DNA from: Sphaerisporangium sp. TRM90804
Lineage (GTDB): Bacteria > Actinomycetota > Actinomycetes > Streptosporangiales > Streptosporangiaceae
NCBI RefSeq assembly: GCF_029846175.1
Contig: NZ_JARWAC010000015.1
Location: forward strand, 62,001-126,000
DNA: 64,000 nt
Direction of reading: 5' to 3'
The notes beneath the pieces were generated by a model. The model searched no databases. It was not told where the DNA came from and saw nothing but the letters and a program-made list of their open reading frames with translations. The translations under genes and the position numbers were made by a program. Positions 31,603 through 41,030 of this stretch are shown piece after piece. The first letter of the stretch is position 1; each line of letters begins with the position of its first letter.

Positions 31603-33150
31603 TCAGACTCCCGCCGACGAGGTGCGCGGCCCGGGGCCGTCCGCCGCCGCCTCCCCCTGGTCGCCGGTCGCCAGCGCGCGGCTGAGCGCGGCCCGGCGCA
31701 GCAGGAACGCGAGCCCGGCCAGCGTCGCGAGCAGGCCGAGGCCGAGGTAGTAGAGGTCCTCGGGCACGACCTCGGCCAGGCGCACCACCCCGCTGCCCAG
31801 GCCGCCGCCGAGCGCGGCGAACAGCCAGTACACACCGACGACCCGGCCCATGAACGGGCGGGGCAGCACGTCGGCCAGCGCCGAGATGGTGACCGCCGCG
31901 ACCACGACCTCGCCGCACGCGTGGGTCAGGTAGACGACGATGAGCCAGAGCGGGGAGATCCTCGCGCCCCCGGCCGCGAGCCCGGCCGCCACCGACATCA
32001 GCAGGAACCCGCCGCCCACCAGCAGCAGGCCGGTGGCGAACTTGACCGGGACGTGGCGTCGGCCGCCGATGCGGGGCAGCGCCGAGGCGATCATGGGCGC
32101 GAGCACCAGGATGAACAGCGGGGTCGCGGCCTGGAGCCAGCCGACCGGCACCCGGAAGCCCAGGACGTCCAGGTCGACGTGGTCGCGGGCGAACAGCGTG
32201 AGCAGGGACGCCGCGTGCGCGATGATCATCCAGAAGAGCGCGCTCCCGAGCAGCACCGCCAGGAACGCGCGGAGCCGGCGCCGGTCGGCCCCGCTCAGCT
32301 CGCGGTTCCGGTACAGCATGAGGTAGCCGGCGGGCGGCAGGACCACGCTGAGCAGCCCGGTGCACATGATCGCCGTTCGCGGGCCCAGGGCGCCCGCGAT
32401 CGCCAGGGCCGCCAGCACCACCGCCAGCACCGTGCCGGCGACCGCCGCCCGGGCGGCGGCGACGCGGCGCTCCTGGGCGCCCAGCGGGCGCGGCGGCCGG
32501 TCGCCGACGCCGCCGAACTGGGCCGCCGCGGACGCGAGCACGGCGCCGGTGGCGAGCGCGGCCACCGCCGCGACCGAGAAGCCCAGGTGCCAGCTCACCC
32601 GCTCACCGAGGTAGCCGGTCACCAGCGGCGCGATCAGCGCGGACACCTGGACGCCGACGTACATGAGCGAGATGCCCGACTCGCGCCCCCTGCTGCCGCC
32701 GAACATCAGGTTGATCAGCGCCTGGTGGTTCGGCTTGAACAGGCCGCCGCCGATAGCCAGCACGCCCAGCCCCACCGCCGTCATCACCCCGGAGGGGACG
32801 GCGAGCATCAGGTAACCCGCACCGCTGAGCAAGGTGCCCGCCAGCATCGCCGGCCGCTGGCCGAGCAGCCGGTCGCCCGCCCAGCCGCCGCCGAGCGACA
32901 GCAGGAACATCAGGCCGATCCACGCCCCGAACAGGGACGCGGCGTCGGCGGCGGCCAGGCCGAGCCCGCCCTGCGAGAGCGGGGCCGCCGCGTACAGCAC
33001 CAGGATGGCCTGCATGCCGTAGAAGCCGAAGCGTTCGAGGGTGTCGGTGACGAAGAGCGTGCCGTACCAGCGCGGCATCGCGCGCACCGACACCACGCCG
33101 TCGTACCCGTCACCGGTCCCGGGGGCCCCGCCGGCTGTCACCTTGTCCAT
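31603..33150 (-). CDS. POT/PTR family oligopeptide:proton symporter
   Basis: A 515-residue, about 12-14-helix transporter; ATG 33150 has GAGGAGG upstream. Family signatures are visible: ERFGFYGMQAILVLY in the first helix, GGWAGDRLLGQRP in the first loop and GGGLFKPNHQALINLMFG. It takes up di- and tripeptides with protons. The ExxER motif of helix 1 is only partly kept (LERFGFYG). Stands alone between glucanase and NlpC/P60 genes. Confidence 0.9.
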   Translation of the reverse strand: MDKVTAGGAPGTGDGYDGVVSVRAMPRWYGTLFVTDTLERFGFYGMQAILVLYAAAPLSQGGLGLAAADAASLFGAWIGLMFLLSLGGGWAGDRLLGQRPAMLAGTLLSGAGYLMLAVPSGVMTAVGLGVLAIGGGLFKPNHQALINLMFGGSRGRESGISLMYVGVQVSALIAPLVTGYLGERVSWHLGFSVAAVAALATGAVLASAAAQFGGVGDRPPRPLGAQERRVAAARAAVAGTVLAVVLAALAIAGALGPRTAIMCTGLLSVVLPPAGYLMLYRNRELSGADRRRLRAFLAVLLGSALFWMIIAHAASLLTLFARDHVDLDVLGFRVPVGWLQAATPLFILVLAPMIASALPRIGGRRHVPVKFATGLLLVGGGFLLMSVAAGLAAGGARISPLWLIVVYLTHACGEVVVAAVTISALADVLPRPFMGRVVGVYWLFAALGGGLGSGVVRLAEVVPEDLYYLGLGLLATLAGLAFLLRRAALSRALATGDQGEAAADGPGPRTSSAGV

Positions 33151-33340
33151 GCGCGTCCTCCTCAGCACGAACCCTCGGTGACACCTGTACGCGCACGGAC
33201 TCGAGAATCCCTGGCGGACCGCACGAGCCTCCCGAGAAGACGCCGCGTCCGCGCTCAGCGGTCGCCGCGACAGGAAGCGGCGAAGACCCGGGTGGTCAGG
33301 GCCTTTCGTCGCGGGACGCGCCCGAGGTGGCGCGCCGGGC

Positions 33341-34330
33341 TCAGGGGCGGACGACTCCGACCAGGCGGCCGCGCCAGTAGGAGTCGAACGGGACGATCTT
33401 GACGACGTCGCCCGTGCGGGGGGCGTGCACGATCTTGCCGTCGCCGGCGTAGATGCCCATGTGGCCGAGGCCGTTGGTGAACACCAGGTCGCCGGCCTGG
33501 AGGTCGTTCACCGACACCCGCCGCTTGGCGCCCCACGCCCACTGCTGGTAGGTCGTGCGGGGCAGCTTGACCCCGCCCTTGGCCCAGGAAGCCTGGGCGA
33601 ACCCGGAGCAGTCGTAGGAGTCCGGCCCGGTCCCGCCGAACCGGTACGGCTTGCCCACCTGCTTGTACGCGAACTGGAGCGCCACCCTGGCGTTGCCGGA
33701 CGCGGGCCCCTTGTAGGTGACGCCGGCGCTGTTGGGGTTGCCCGCGTTGAACCGGTTGAGCCGCCGGAGCAGGCGTTCCTGCTCGCCGACCAGCTTCTCG
33801 ACCTCCTTGCGCTCGCCGCGCACCTCGTCGAGCAGCTCGGTGAGGTCGTCGTAGGCGCCCTTGGCCTTGTCGCGGCGCTCGCGCAGCCCGCGCGTCGCGA
33901 CGTCGAACTCCTCCAGCGTCTCGGCCTGCTCCGCCGACACCTGGCCGGCCACGGCGAGCCCGGCGAGCAGCCCCGACGGGTCGTCCTGGGAGACCACGCC
34001 GGCCACGCTCATGAGCTGCCCGTACTGGTACATGCCCGAGGCCGCCGTGACGACGCTCTCGCGAAGGTCCTCGACCTTGGCGCGCTCGGCCTTCAGCTCG
34101 TCGTCCAGCTTCTGGTAGCCCTTCCTGGCCTTCTTGTACCTGTCGTCCACCGTGTTGTAGCGCTCGACCATCTTCTCGGCCTGGCCTTCGAGCTTCGCCA
34201 GCTTGGCCTCGGCCTGGGCGACGGTGGGACGCGGCTCGGCGATCGCGCTCCCCGGAGAGGTCAGCAACACGGCGGCGGCCAGCCCGGCCGCCACCGGAAC
34301 GACTTTCTTCCGGACGCTAAGCACGGGCAC
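33341..34330 (-). CDS. NlpC/P60 peptidoglycan endopeptidase with coiled-coil domain
   Basis: A 329-residue secreted enzyme (GTG 34330, or GTG 34324 two codons on). Signal peptide ends near GSAIAEP. Residues about 35-190 form a long coiled coil rich in charged residues, as in RipA/CwlO-type hydrolases. The NlpC/P60 domain has catalytic Cys in DSYDCSGF and His in GHMGIYAGDG, with a third His in KIVHAPR. Cleaves peptide stems of peptidoglycan. Unlike many actinobacterial homologues I could not make out a c-di-AMP riboswitch upstream. Confidence 0.92.
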   Translation of the reverse strand: MPVLSVRKKVVPVAAGLAAAVLLTSPGSAIAEPRPTVAQAEAKLAKLEGQAEKMVERYNTVDDRYKKARKGYQKLDDELKAERAKVEDLRESVVTAASGMYQYGQLMSVAGVVSQDDPSGLLAGLAVAGQVSAEQAETLEEFDVATRGLRERRDKAKGAYDDLTELLDEVRGERKEVEKLVGEQERLLRRLNRFNAGNPNSAGVTYKGPASGNARVALQFAYKQVGKPYRFGGTGPDSYDCSGFAQASWAKGGVKLPRTTYQQWAWGAKRRVSVNDLQAGDLVFTNGLGHMGIYAGDGKIVHAPRTGDVVKIVPFDSYWRGRLVGVVRP

Positions 34331-34499
34331 CGCGATTCCCTTCCCAGATGACCTGCGCCGTCACCCGCTACGCGGACATGCGCGCATACGGGCACGGCGA
34401 TTCGCACCAGGAGGTACGCGGCGCGGCGGCGGCCGGTTCACCGGAGACGGCACCGAATTTCGCGGCGGGATCTCGGCGGGTTCGCGCCGGGCCCTCAGG

Positions 34500-36146
34500 T
34501 CACGGAGCGAGGGCCTCCCGCACCTGCCCGCCCGCCAGGCGCAGGTGACGGGAGGTGTGCACGGCCTTGAGCATGCGCCGGTCGTGGGTGACCAGCAGCA
34601 GGGTGCCGGCGTAGGAGTCGAGCGCCGACTCGAGCTGCTCGATGGCCACCAGGTCGAGGTGGTTGGTGGGCTCGTCGAGCACAAGCAGGTTCACCCCTCG
34701 CGCCTGGAGCAGCGCGAGCGCGGCGCGGGTGCGTTCGCCGGGCGACAGGGTGGCCGCCGGCCGCAGCACGTGGGCGGCCCGCAGCCCGAACTTCGCCAGC
34801 AGCGTGCGGACGTCGGCGGGGGCGAGGTCGGGCACGGCGGCGCCGAAGGCGTCCAGCAGGGGCTCGTCGCCGAGGAACAGGGCGCGGGCCTGGTCGACCT
34901 CGCCCACCACCACACCCGGGCCGAGCGCGGCGTTCCCCTCGTCGAGCGGCACCCGGCCGAGCAGCGCGGCCAGCAGGGTGGTCTTGCCCGACCCGTTGGC
35001 CCCGGTGACCGCCACCCGCTCGGCCCACCCGACCTCCAGGTCGACCGGGCCCAGCGTGAACCCGCCGCGCCGGACCACCGCCCCGCGCAGGGTGGCGACC
35101 ACCGCGCCCGCCCGGGGTGCCGCGGCGATCTCCATGCGCAGCTCCCACTCCTTGCGGGGCTCCTCGACCGCGTCGAGCCGTTCGATCAGCCGCTCGGTCT
35201 GGCGGGCCTTGGCCGCCTGCTTCTCGGTGGCCTCGCTGCGGAACTTGCGCCCGATCTTGTCGTTGTCGGGCGCCTTGCGCCGGGCGTTCTTCACGCCCTT
35301 CTCCATCCACGCCCGCTGCGTGCGCGCCCTGGCCTCCAGCCCGGCGCGGGTGTCGGCGAACTCGTCGTACTCGGCGCGGGCGTGGCGGCGCGCGACCTCC
35401 CGCTCGGTCAGGTACGACTCGTAGCCGCCGCCGTAGACGTTGACCTGCTGCTGGGGCAGGTCGATCTCGACGACCCTGGTCACCGTGCGGGACAGGAACT
35501 CGCGGTCGTGGCTCACCACCACCGTCCCGGCGCGCAGGCCGGTGACGAAGCGCTCCAGCCGGTCGAGCCCGTCGAGGTCGAGGTCGTTGGTGGGCTCGTC
35601 CAGCAGGAACACGTCGTAGCGGCTCAGCAGGAGGGACGCCATGCCCGCCCGCGCCGCCTGCCCGCCGGAAAGCGCGGTCATCGGGCGGTCGAGCCCGACC
35701 GTGAGGCCCAGTTCGGCGACGACCTCCTCGGCGCGCTCGGCGAGGTCGGCGCCGCCCAGGGCGAGCCAGCGCTCCAGGGCGGTGGAGTAGGCGTCGTCGG
35801 AGCCCGGGCGGCCCTCCACCAGGCCCTCGGTGGCGGTGTCGAGCTCGCGCTGCGCGGCGGCGACCCCGGTGCGCCTGGCGAGGAAGGCGTCGACGGTCTC
35901 GCCGGGGCGGCGCTCGCGCTCCTGCGGCAGGTAGCCCACGACCGCCGACGGCGGGCTGAGCTGCACGGAGCCGTGCTCGGGGGCGGTCAGGCCGGCCAGG
36001 ATGCGCAGCAGCGTCGTCTTGCCCGCCCCGTTCACGCCGACCAGGCCGATGACGTCCTCCTGGGCGACGGCGAGGTCGAGGCCGGAGAAGAGGGACCTGT
36101 CGCCGTGCCCGGCGGCGAGGTCCTTGGCGACGATGGTGGCGGTCAT
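34500..36146 (-). CDS. ABC-F family ATP-binding protein
   Basis: A 548-residue protein with two ABC ATPase domains and no membrane part. Walker A motifs GVNGAGKTTL and GANGSGKTTL, signatures LSGGQAARAG and LSPGERTRAAL, Walker B LLDEPTNDLDL and LVLDEPTNHLDL. The inter-domain linker (about residues 225-320) is highly charged, as needed to reach into the ribosome. ABC-F proteins work in ribosome rescue or resistance to ribosome-targeting antibiotics; which one cannot be decided from sequence alone. Confidence 0.92.
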   Translation of the reverse strand: MTATIVAKDLAAGHGDRSLFSGLDLAVAQEDVIGLVGVNGAGKTTLLRILAGLTAPEHGSVQLSPPSAVVGYLPQERERRPGETVDAFLARRTGVAAAQRELDTATEGLVEGRPGSDDAYSTALERWLALGGADLAERAEEVVAELGLTVGLDRPMTALSGGQAARAGMASLLLSRYDVFLLDEPTNDLDLDGLDRLERFVTGLRAGTVVVSHDREFLSRTVTRVVEIDLPQQQVNVYGGGYESYLTEREVARRHARAEYDEFADTRAGLEARARTQRAWMEKGVKNARRKAPDNDKIGRKFRSEATEKQAAKARQTERLIERLDAVEEPRKEWELRMEIAAAPRAGAVVATLRGAVVRRGGFTLGPVDLEVGWAERVAVTGANGSGKTTLLAALLGRVPLDEGNAALGPGVVVGEVDQARALFLGDEPLLDAFGAAVPDLAPADVRTLLAKFGLRAAHVLRPAATLSPGERTRAALALLQARGVNLLVLDEPTNHLDLVAIEQLESALDSYAGTLLLVTHDRRMLKAVHTSRHLRLAGGQVREALAP

Positions 36147-36244
36147 GGTGAAACGCTAACCCCTTCTCCGGCCTGGGCGGGCATGACCCCGCAGGGACCC
36201 TGGCAGACGTTCCCGCCCGGCGGCGCCGCCGCTACCATCGCCAT

Positions 36245-37108
36245 GTGACGAGCGGCGGCGTGGCCAGTGGCAGACTCATGGCGATCAGCGATCTCCACGT
36301 CGCCTACCCGGAGAACCGCCAGATCGTGCAGGATCTGTGGCCGGAGTCCGACGCCGACTGGCTGATCGTCGCCGGCGACGTCGGCGAGTTCTTCGCCGAC
36401 ATCGAGTGGGCGCTCTCCCTGCTCAAAGACCGATTCGCCACCGTCATCTGGGCGCCGGGCAACCACGAGCTGTGGACCCCCAAGGGCGATCCCGTGCAGC
36501 TGCGCGGCGAGGAGCGCTACCGCCATCTGGTCGACATGTGCCGGCGCCTCGGCGTGCTCACCCCCGAGGATCCCTACGCCGTCTACGAGGGGCCCGGCGG
36601 GCCGGTGACGATCGCCCCGCTGTTCGTGCTGTACGACTACTCCTTCCGGCCGCCGGGCACCACCAAGGAGGAGGCGCTCGCCTGGGCGCAGAAGAGCGGC
36701 GTCGTCTGCACCGACGAGTTCATGCTGCATCCCGACCCGCACCCGTCGCGCGACGCCTGGTGCCGGGCCCGGCTGCACGAGACGCGCATCCGGCTGGACG
36801 CCCGCGACCCCGACCTGCCGACGGTCCTGGTGAACCACTTCCCCATGGTCCGCGCGTCGACCGACATCCTGCACTACCCGCAGTTCGCGCAGTGGTGCGG
36901 AACGGTCGAGACCGCCGACTGGCACCTGCGCTACAACGCGGCGACCGTCGTCTACGGCCACCTGCACATCCCGAGGACCACCTGGCACGACGGCGTCCGC
37001 TTCGAGGAGGTCTCGCTCGGCTACCCGCGTGAGCGCCGCCAGTACGGCTGGGACGGCGCCAAGGCGATCCGGCGCATCCTCCCGGCGCCGCAGGGGGCCA
37101 ACGCGTGA
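36245..37108 (+). CDS. Metallophosphoesterase paired with PPTase
   Basis: A 287-residue calcineurin-like phosphoesterase; GTG 36245 is used though ATG 36281 is possible. Metal motifs: SDLHVAYPENR, AGDVGEFF, GNHELW, NHFPM, YGHLHIPR. This subtype is conserved next to Sfp-type phosphopantetheinyl transferase genes in actinomycetes. The stop overlaps the PPTase start by four bases. It might remove or recycle phosphopantetheine groups, but that is inference. Confidence 0.88.
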   Translation: MTSGGVASGRLMAISDLHVAYPENRQIVQDLWPESDADWLIVAGDVGEFFADIEWALSLLKDRFATVIWAPGNHELWTPKGDPVQLRGEERYRHLVDMCRRLGVLTPEDPYAVYEGPGGPVTIAPLFVLYDYSFRPPGTTKEEALAWAQKSGVVCTDEFMLHPDPHPSRDAWCRARLHETRIRLDARDPDLPTVLVNHFPMVRASTDILHYPQFAQWCGTVETADWHLRYNAATVVYGHLHIPRTTWHDGVRFEEVSLGYPRERRQYGWDGAKAIRRILPAPQGANA

Positions 37109-37833
37109 TCGAGAGCATCCTCCCCTCGTACGTGGCGTCGGTCGACATGTTCGACGACCCGGCGGACGCGCCGCTCTTCCCCGAGGAGGAGCAGATCATC
37201 TCGGCGGCCGTCGACAAGCGCCGCAAGGAGTTCACCACCGCGCGGCTGTGCGCGCGGCGCGCGATGGCGCGCCTCGGCGTGCCCGCCGCGCCCATCCTGC
37301 CCGGGCTGCGGGGCGAGCCCCAGTGGCCGAAGGGTGTCGTGGGCAGCATGACGCACTGCGCGGGCTACCGGGGCGCGGTGCTCGCCCTCTCCACGCGCGC
37401 CACCACGATCGGCGTCGACGCCGAGCCCCACGAGGCGCTGCCGCCGGGCGTCCTGGACGCGGTGTCGCTGCCGGCCGAACGCGAGCACCTGCGCGAGCTC
37501 TCCCGCCGCAACCGGCACGTCTGCTGGGAGCGGCTGCTGTTCAGCGCCAAGGAGTCGGTGTACAAGGCGTGGTTCCCGCTGGCGCAGCGCTGGCTCGACT
37601 TCGAGGAGGTGGCGATCGAGCTCGACGACGACCGCCGTTCCTTCCACGCCCGCATCCTCGTGACGGGCCCCTGGGTCAACGGCGCCAAGCTGACGGGCTT
37701 CTCCGGCCGCTGGCTGGTCCGCGACCGCCTGATCCTCACCGCCATCGTCCTGCCCGCCCCGGCTCCGCGCCCCCGCGCCTTCCCCGTACTCCCGCCCGAG
37801 CGCCCGGCCCTGCCCGACCCGCCGGCCCTCTGA
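37105..37833 (+). CDS. 4'-phosphopantetheinyl transferase, Sfp type
   Basis: A 242-residue enzyme that moves phosphopantetheine from CoA to carrier proteins. GTG 37105 overlaps the previous stop. The P2 motif is IGVDAEPHE (Mg-binding Asp and Glu) and the P3 motif is WERLLFSAKESVYKAWFPL. N-terminal FTTARLCARRAMARLG and MTHCAGYRGA also fit. No NRPS or PKS genes are in the window, so it must serve carrier proteins elsewhere. Confidence 0.93.
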   Translation: MIESILPSYVASVDMFDDPADAPLFPEEEQIISAAVDKRRKEFTTARLCARRAMARLGVPAAPILPGLRGEPQWPKGVVGSMTHCAGYRGAVLALSTRATTIGVDAEPHEALPPGVLDAVSLPAEREHLRELSRRNRHVCWERLLFSAKESVYKAWFPLAQRWLDFEEVAIELDDDRRSFHARILVTGPWVNGAKLTGFSGRWLVRDRLILTAIVLPAPAPRPRAFPVLPPERPALPDPPAL

Positions 37834-37915
37834 CCCACCCCCGCGGAACGTCGCGCCCGGTGAGAGGATCAGGGGTCGTCGAAGAGGGATCCATCCCGCG
37901 GAAGGGTGCCGCCGC

Positions 37916-38494
37916 ATGCCCGTGATCGTCCCGCCGGTCGCCGATGAGCGCGAAGGCCTCCTCGGTTACCTCGCCCAGCACAGGTACGTTCTCCGCACCG
38001 CCGCCCACGGGCTGACCGACGAGCAGGCCCGGGCCACGCCCACCGCCTCCGCGCTGAGCGTCGGCGGCCTGATCAAGCACTGCGCGTCCGTGGAGCGGAC
38101 CTGGATGAACACCATCCGGCGCGGCCCGCGCCCCTCGCCGGACGCCTACCAGAAGGGGTTCGTCATGGGCCCCGGCGAGACGCTCGACGGCGTGCTGGCC
38201 GAACACGAGTCGGCCGCCCGGGAGACCGACGAGGTCGTGCGTGGCATCGCCGACCTCGGGCAGGCGGTCCCGGCGCCCAGGGGCGTGCCGTGGTGCCCCC
38301 CGGACGTCGAGGCCTGGTCGGTGCGCTGGGTCCTGCTCCACCTGATCACCGAGACGGCCCGGCACGCCGGCCACGCCGACATCGTCCGCGAGTCGATCGA
38401 CGGCGCCACGGCCTACCCGCTCATGGCGGCGGCCGAGGGCTGGCCGGCCACGTCGTGGATCCAGCCGTGGCGGCCCGGCGAGGCCGCCGAGTAG
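37916..38494 (+). CDS. DinB-family (DUF664-like) protein
   Basis: A 192-residue four-helix-bundle protein. Metal-ligand His residues are in IKHCASVERTWMN and LLHLITETARHAGHADIVRE, the pattern of DinB/mycothiol-dependent enzymes. The end (WIQPWRPG) is typical of the actinobacterial DUF664 group. Possibly a thiol transferase; reaction unknown. Confidence 0.85.
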   Translation: MPVIVPPVADEREGLLGYLAQHRYVLRTAAHGLTDEQARATPTASALSVGGLIKHCASVERTWMNTIRRGPRPSPDAYQKGFVMGPGETLDGVLAEHESAARETDEVVRGIADLGQAVPAPRGVPWCPPDVEAWSVRWVLLHLITETARHAGHADIVRESIDGATAYPLMAAAEGWPATSWIQPWRPGEAAE

Positions 38495-38639
38495 CGGTTC
38501 CGGTCAGCGGTTGCCCCGATTGCCCAAGAATCTCACCAAACCTGGGCAAGGTTCACTTCGGCGGCGTTCGCCGTGCCGAGCCATCGGGTACGGGAGGAAG
38601 ACGGTATTCAGCGGTCTCGCTCCGCGAGGGGGGATCACG

Positions 38640-38966
38640 ATGGCCTCCGTCGGTCTGCTCGTGCGTCTGTACGCCCGCCCCGGCAAGGAGCACCTGGTCG
38701 CGCGGCTACTGCGCGACGTGCTGGACCAGGTCGAGGAGGAGCACGAGACAACCGCCTGGTTCGCGGTACGCATCAACTGCACCACCTTCGGCGTCTTCGA
38801 CGTCTTCGACGACGACGACGCCCGCCGGGCGCACCTGGCGGGCAGGGTCGTCGGCGCCCTTCAGGCGAGGTCCGACGAGTTCCTCAGCCGCCCGGCGACC
38901 ATCGAACGCGTGGACGTCCTCGCCGCCAAGCTCCCCGCGGGCGCCTCCGCCCGGCTCCCCGTCTGA
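38640..38966 (+). CDS. Antibiotic-biosynthesis-monooxygenase-like (ABM-fold) protein
   Basis: A 108-residue dimeric alpha/beta-barrel protein; ATG 38640 has AGGGGGG upstream. The pattern VGLLVRLYARPGKEHLVARLL, AWFAVRINCTTFGVFDVFDD and RAHLAGRVV matches ABM/quinol-monooxygenase-like proteins. No catalytic residues are fixed in the family, so the reaction is unknown. Confidence 0.78.
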   Translation: MASVGLLVRLYARPGKEHLVARLLRDVLDQVEEEHETTAWFAVRINCTTFGVFDVFDDDDARRAHLAGRVVGALQARSDEFLSRPATIERVDVLAAKLPAGASARLPV

Positions 38967-38978
38967 ACCCGCCCGGTT

Positions 38979-39395
38979 CTAGCGCGCCGCGGGGCCTCCG
39001 CCGTTGGCACGGGCGGGGAGGCGCCAGCCGATGATCTCTATCAGGCGGCGCATGCGCGGTGGGATGTTGCGCAATTCGGGCGGGCTGCCCTGGGGGACGC
39101 CGCTCCCGACCGGAGCGGCGGCGTGCGCGGGCTCGGCCGCGTCGACCGGCGAGCGGCTGCCGTACCAGCGCGTCTCCGGCAGGGCGTACGGCTGGAGCAG
39201 GGCGCGGAGCCCGGAGAGGTCGACGAAGGTCACTCCGGCGACGTCGACGGCCAGCTCACCGTGCTCGGCGGTCGCGGCGGCCAGCCCGGCCGCGAGATGG
39301 GCGCTGTTGGAGAAGTCGATGTCACCGGTCAGCCGCACCTCTCCCGGGGCGACCAGGGCGACACGCAACCGCTCGTCGTCGTAGAGCATGTTCAC
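38979..39395 (-). CDS. STAS-domain anti-sigma-factor antagonist-like protein
   Basis: A 138-residue protein; GTG 39395 has GGGAG at good spacing. The STAS core is residues about 5-75, with VAPGEVRLTGDIDFSN and the phosphorylation-site loop VTFVDLSGLRALL, where Ser is kept although the usual DSSGL reads DLSGL. A Pro/Ala-rich tail of about 55 residues ending in a basic helix (RMRRLIEIIGWRLP) is unusual. No anti-sigma or sigma gene is adjacent. Confidence 0.78.
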   Translation of the reverse strand: MNMLYDDERLRVALVAPGEVRLTGDIDFSNSAHLAAGLAAATAEHGELAVDVAGVTFVDLSGLRALLQPYALPETRWYGSRSPVDAAEPAHAAAPVGSGVPQGSPPELRNIPPRMRRLIEIIGWRLPARANGGGPAAR

Positions 39396-39741
39396 CGCGG
39401 TTCTCCCGCCGCAGATCGATGTGTCCTCCATGGCCGGGTGGCACGTGACGCGCCACACCGGTGCACCGGCTTTACACAGCCGTTCCATTATACGTGAAAC
39501 AGGATTCGCCTATCCCCTATCGTGTGTCGGAGGGGTGCCCCGGGCCGCCTGCGGACGGGGCGGGCACGGGGCGGCCGGCGTCCGCGCCGCGGGCCGGCCG
39601 GAACCCGCCCGCGGCGCCCGCGGGCGAGGCCGGCCGGGTTACGGTGGCCCCAGGCTCCCCCGCCCTCCCGGGCGGGTGCCGCGGGGCGGCAGAATGCTCA
39701 GGGGGCCGGTGACACCCCGGTGAGAACCGAAGGAGGACACC

Positions 39742-40770
39742 ATGCTGCCTTGGCGGGCCGATCTCGTCGGACGCATCGACGAGCACGTGATCGAGAGCGA
39801 GCTGCTGCGCGGCAACCCGCTGGGCGACCCGCACGAGCGTCCGCTGTGGGTGTACGTGCCGCCGGGATACGACGAGGAGCCCGACCGGCGGTACCCCTGC
39901 GTGTACGTCATCCAGGGGTACACCGGTCACCTGGCCATGTGGCGCAACCGCATGCCGTTCCGCCGCCCGTTCCCCGAGACCGCCGACGACGTGTTCGCCC
40001 GGGGCGAGGCGCCGCCGGTGATCGTCGTCTACGTGGACGCCTGGACGTCCTACGGCGGCAGCCAGTTCGTCGACTCGCCGGGCACGGGGCGCTACCACTC
40101 CTACCTCTGTGACGAGGTGGTGCCCTGGGTCGACGCCCGCTACCGCACCATGGCCGAGCGCGACCGGCGCGCGATCACCGGCAAGTCGAGCGGCGGATTC
40201 GGCGCGATGATCACCCCTATGCTGCGCCCGGACGTCTTCGGGGCCCTGGCCACCCACGCGGGCGACGCGCTGTACGAGTACTGCTACCTGTCGGAGTTCG
40301 CCAAGGGCGCCCGCTACCTTCGCGCCTACGACGGCGACATCCACCGGTGGTGGAAGGAGTTCCGGTCGCGCACGGCGTTCACCGAAGAGGCGGACGACGC
40401 ACTGCTGATGATCATGGGCTGTTCGGCGGCCTTCTCGCCCCGCCCCGACGGAGTGCCGGAGCTTCCCTTCGACCCGCACACCGGCGCGCTGCGCGACGAG
40501 GTCTGGCAGCGCTGGCTCGCCTGGGACCCTGTGCGCATGGTGCCCGCCCACGTCGAGGCGCTCAGGTCGATGCGGGCCATCTGGATCGACGCGGGAACGC
40601 GGGACGAGTACTTCCTCGACCTCGGCGCCCAGGCATTCCACCAGGCGCTGCTGGACAACGGAATCCCGAAGGACACCATCCGCTTCGAGCTCTTCGACGC
40701 CGGCCACGGCGCCATCGACTACCGCTACCCCATGTCCCTGGCCTGGCTCGCCGAACGCCTGTCGGACTGA
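39742..40770 (+). CDS. Esterase-D-like alpha/beta hydrolase
   Basis: A 342-residue hydrolase; ATG 39742 follows GGAGGA. Nucleophile Ser in ITGKSSGGFGAM, acid Asp likely in IDAGTRDEYFLD, His in LFDAGHGAIDYRY. No signal peptide. The family (putative esterase, Fes/esterase-D like) hydrolyses acyl esters, including mycolyl-type and siderophore esters in relatives; here the substrate is open. Confidence 0.85.
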   Translation: MLPWRADLVGRIDEHVIESELLRGNPLGDPHERPLWVYVPPGYDEEPDRRYPCVYVIQGYTGHLAMWRNRMPFRRPFPETADDVFARGEAPPVIVVYVDAWTSYGGSQFVDSPGTGRYHSYLCDEVVPWVDARYRTMAERDRRAITGKSSGGFGAMITPMLRPDVFGALATHAGDALYEYCYLSEFAKGARYLRAYDGDIHRWWKEFRSRTAFTEEADDALLMIMGCSAAFSPRPDGVPELPFDPHTGALRDEVWQRWLAWDPVRMVPAHVEALRSMRAIWIDAGTRDEYFLDLGAQAFHQALLDNGIPKDTIRFELFDAGHGAIDYRYPMSLAWLAERLSD

Positions 40771-41030
40771 CCACGAGCGCCTCTCTGCATCACAAAACAG
40801 AAATAATTCCTTAAAGGGGGACAATTAGTAATCGTCCCTTTACCGGCCGAGCGGCATCCCGTACCTTCGGGAGTCACGCTCCCGGGCTGGCCTGGGCGAA
40901 CCCACGTGCACACGACCCGGCGCCGCCGCCCGTCAGGAATCCCGGCCCGCGTGCGGACGTGAGCTGGAACGCTCCACCGGGACGTCACCGTGAGCGACCG
41001 CGCCGCTCCCCCGCGAAAGGTGACCGCAGC

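Noticed and set aside
34331-34499. Possible c-di-AMP riboswitch upstream of the NlpC/P60 gene
   Set aside because: Expected from actinobacterial precedent, but the GGGGTGAAT and CGTCAGCTAAC blocks are not present, unlike at 46402-46560.
36245-37833. Edge of an NRPS/PKS cluster because of the Sfp-type PPTase
   Set aside because: The phosphoesterase-PPTase pair is commonly chromosomal and no carrier-protein, condensation or ketosynthase gene is in the window.
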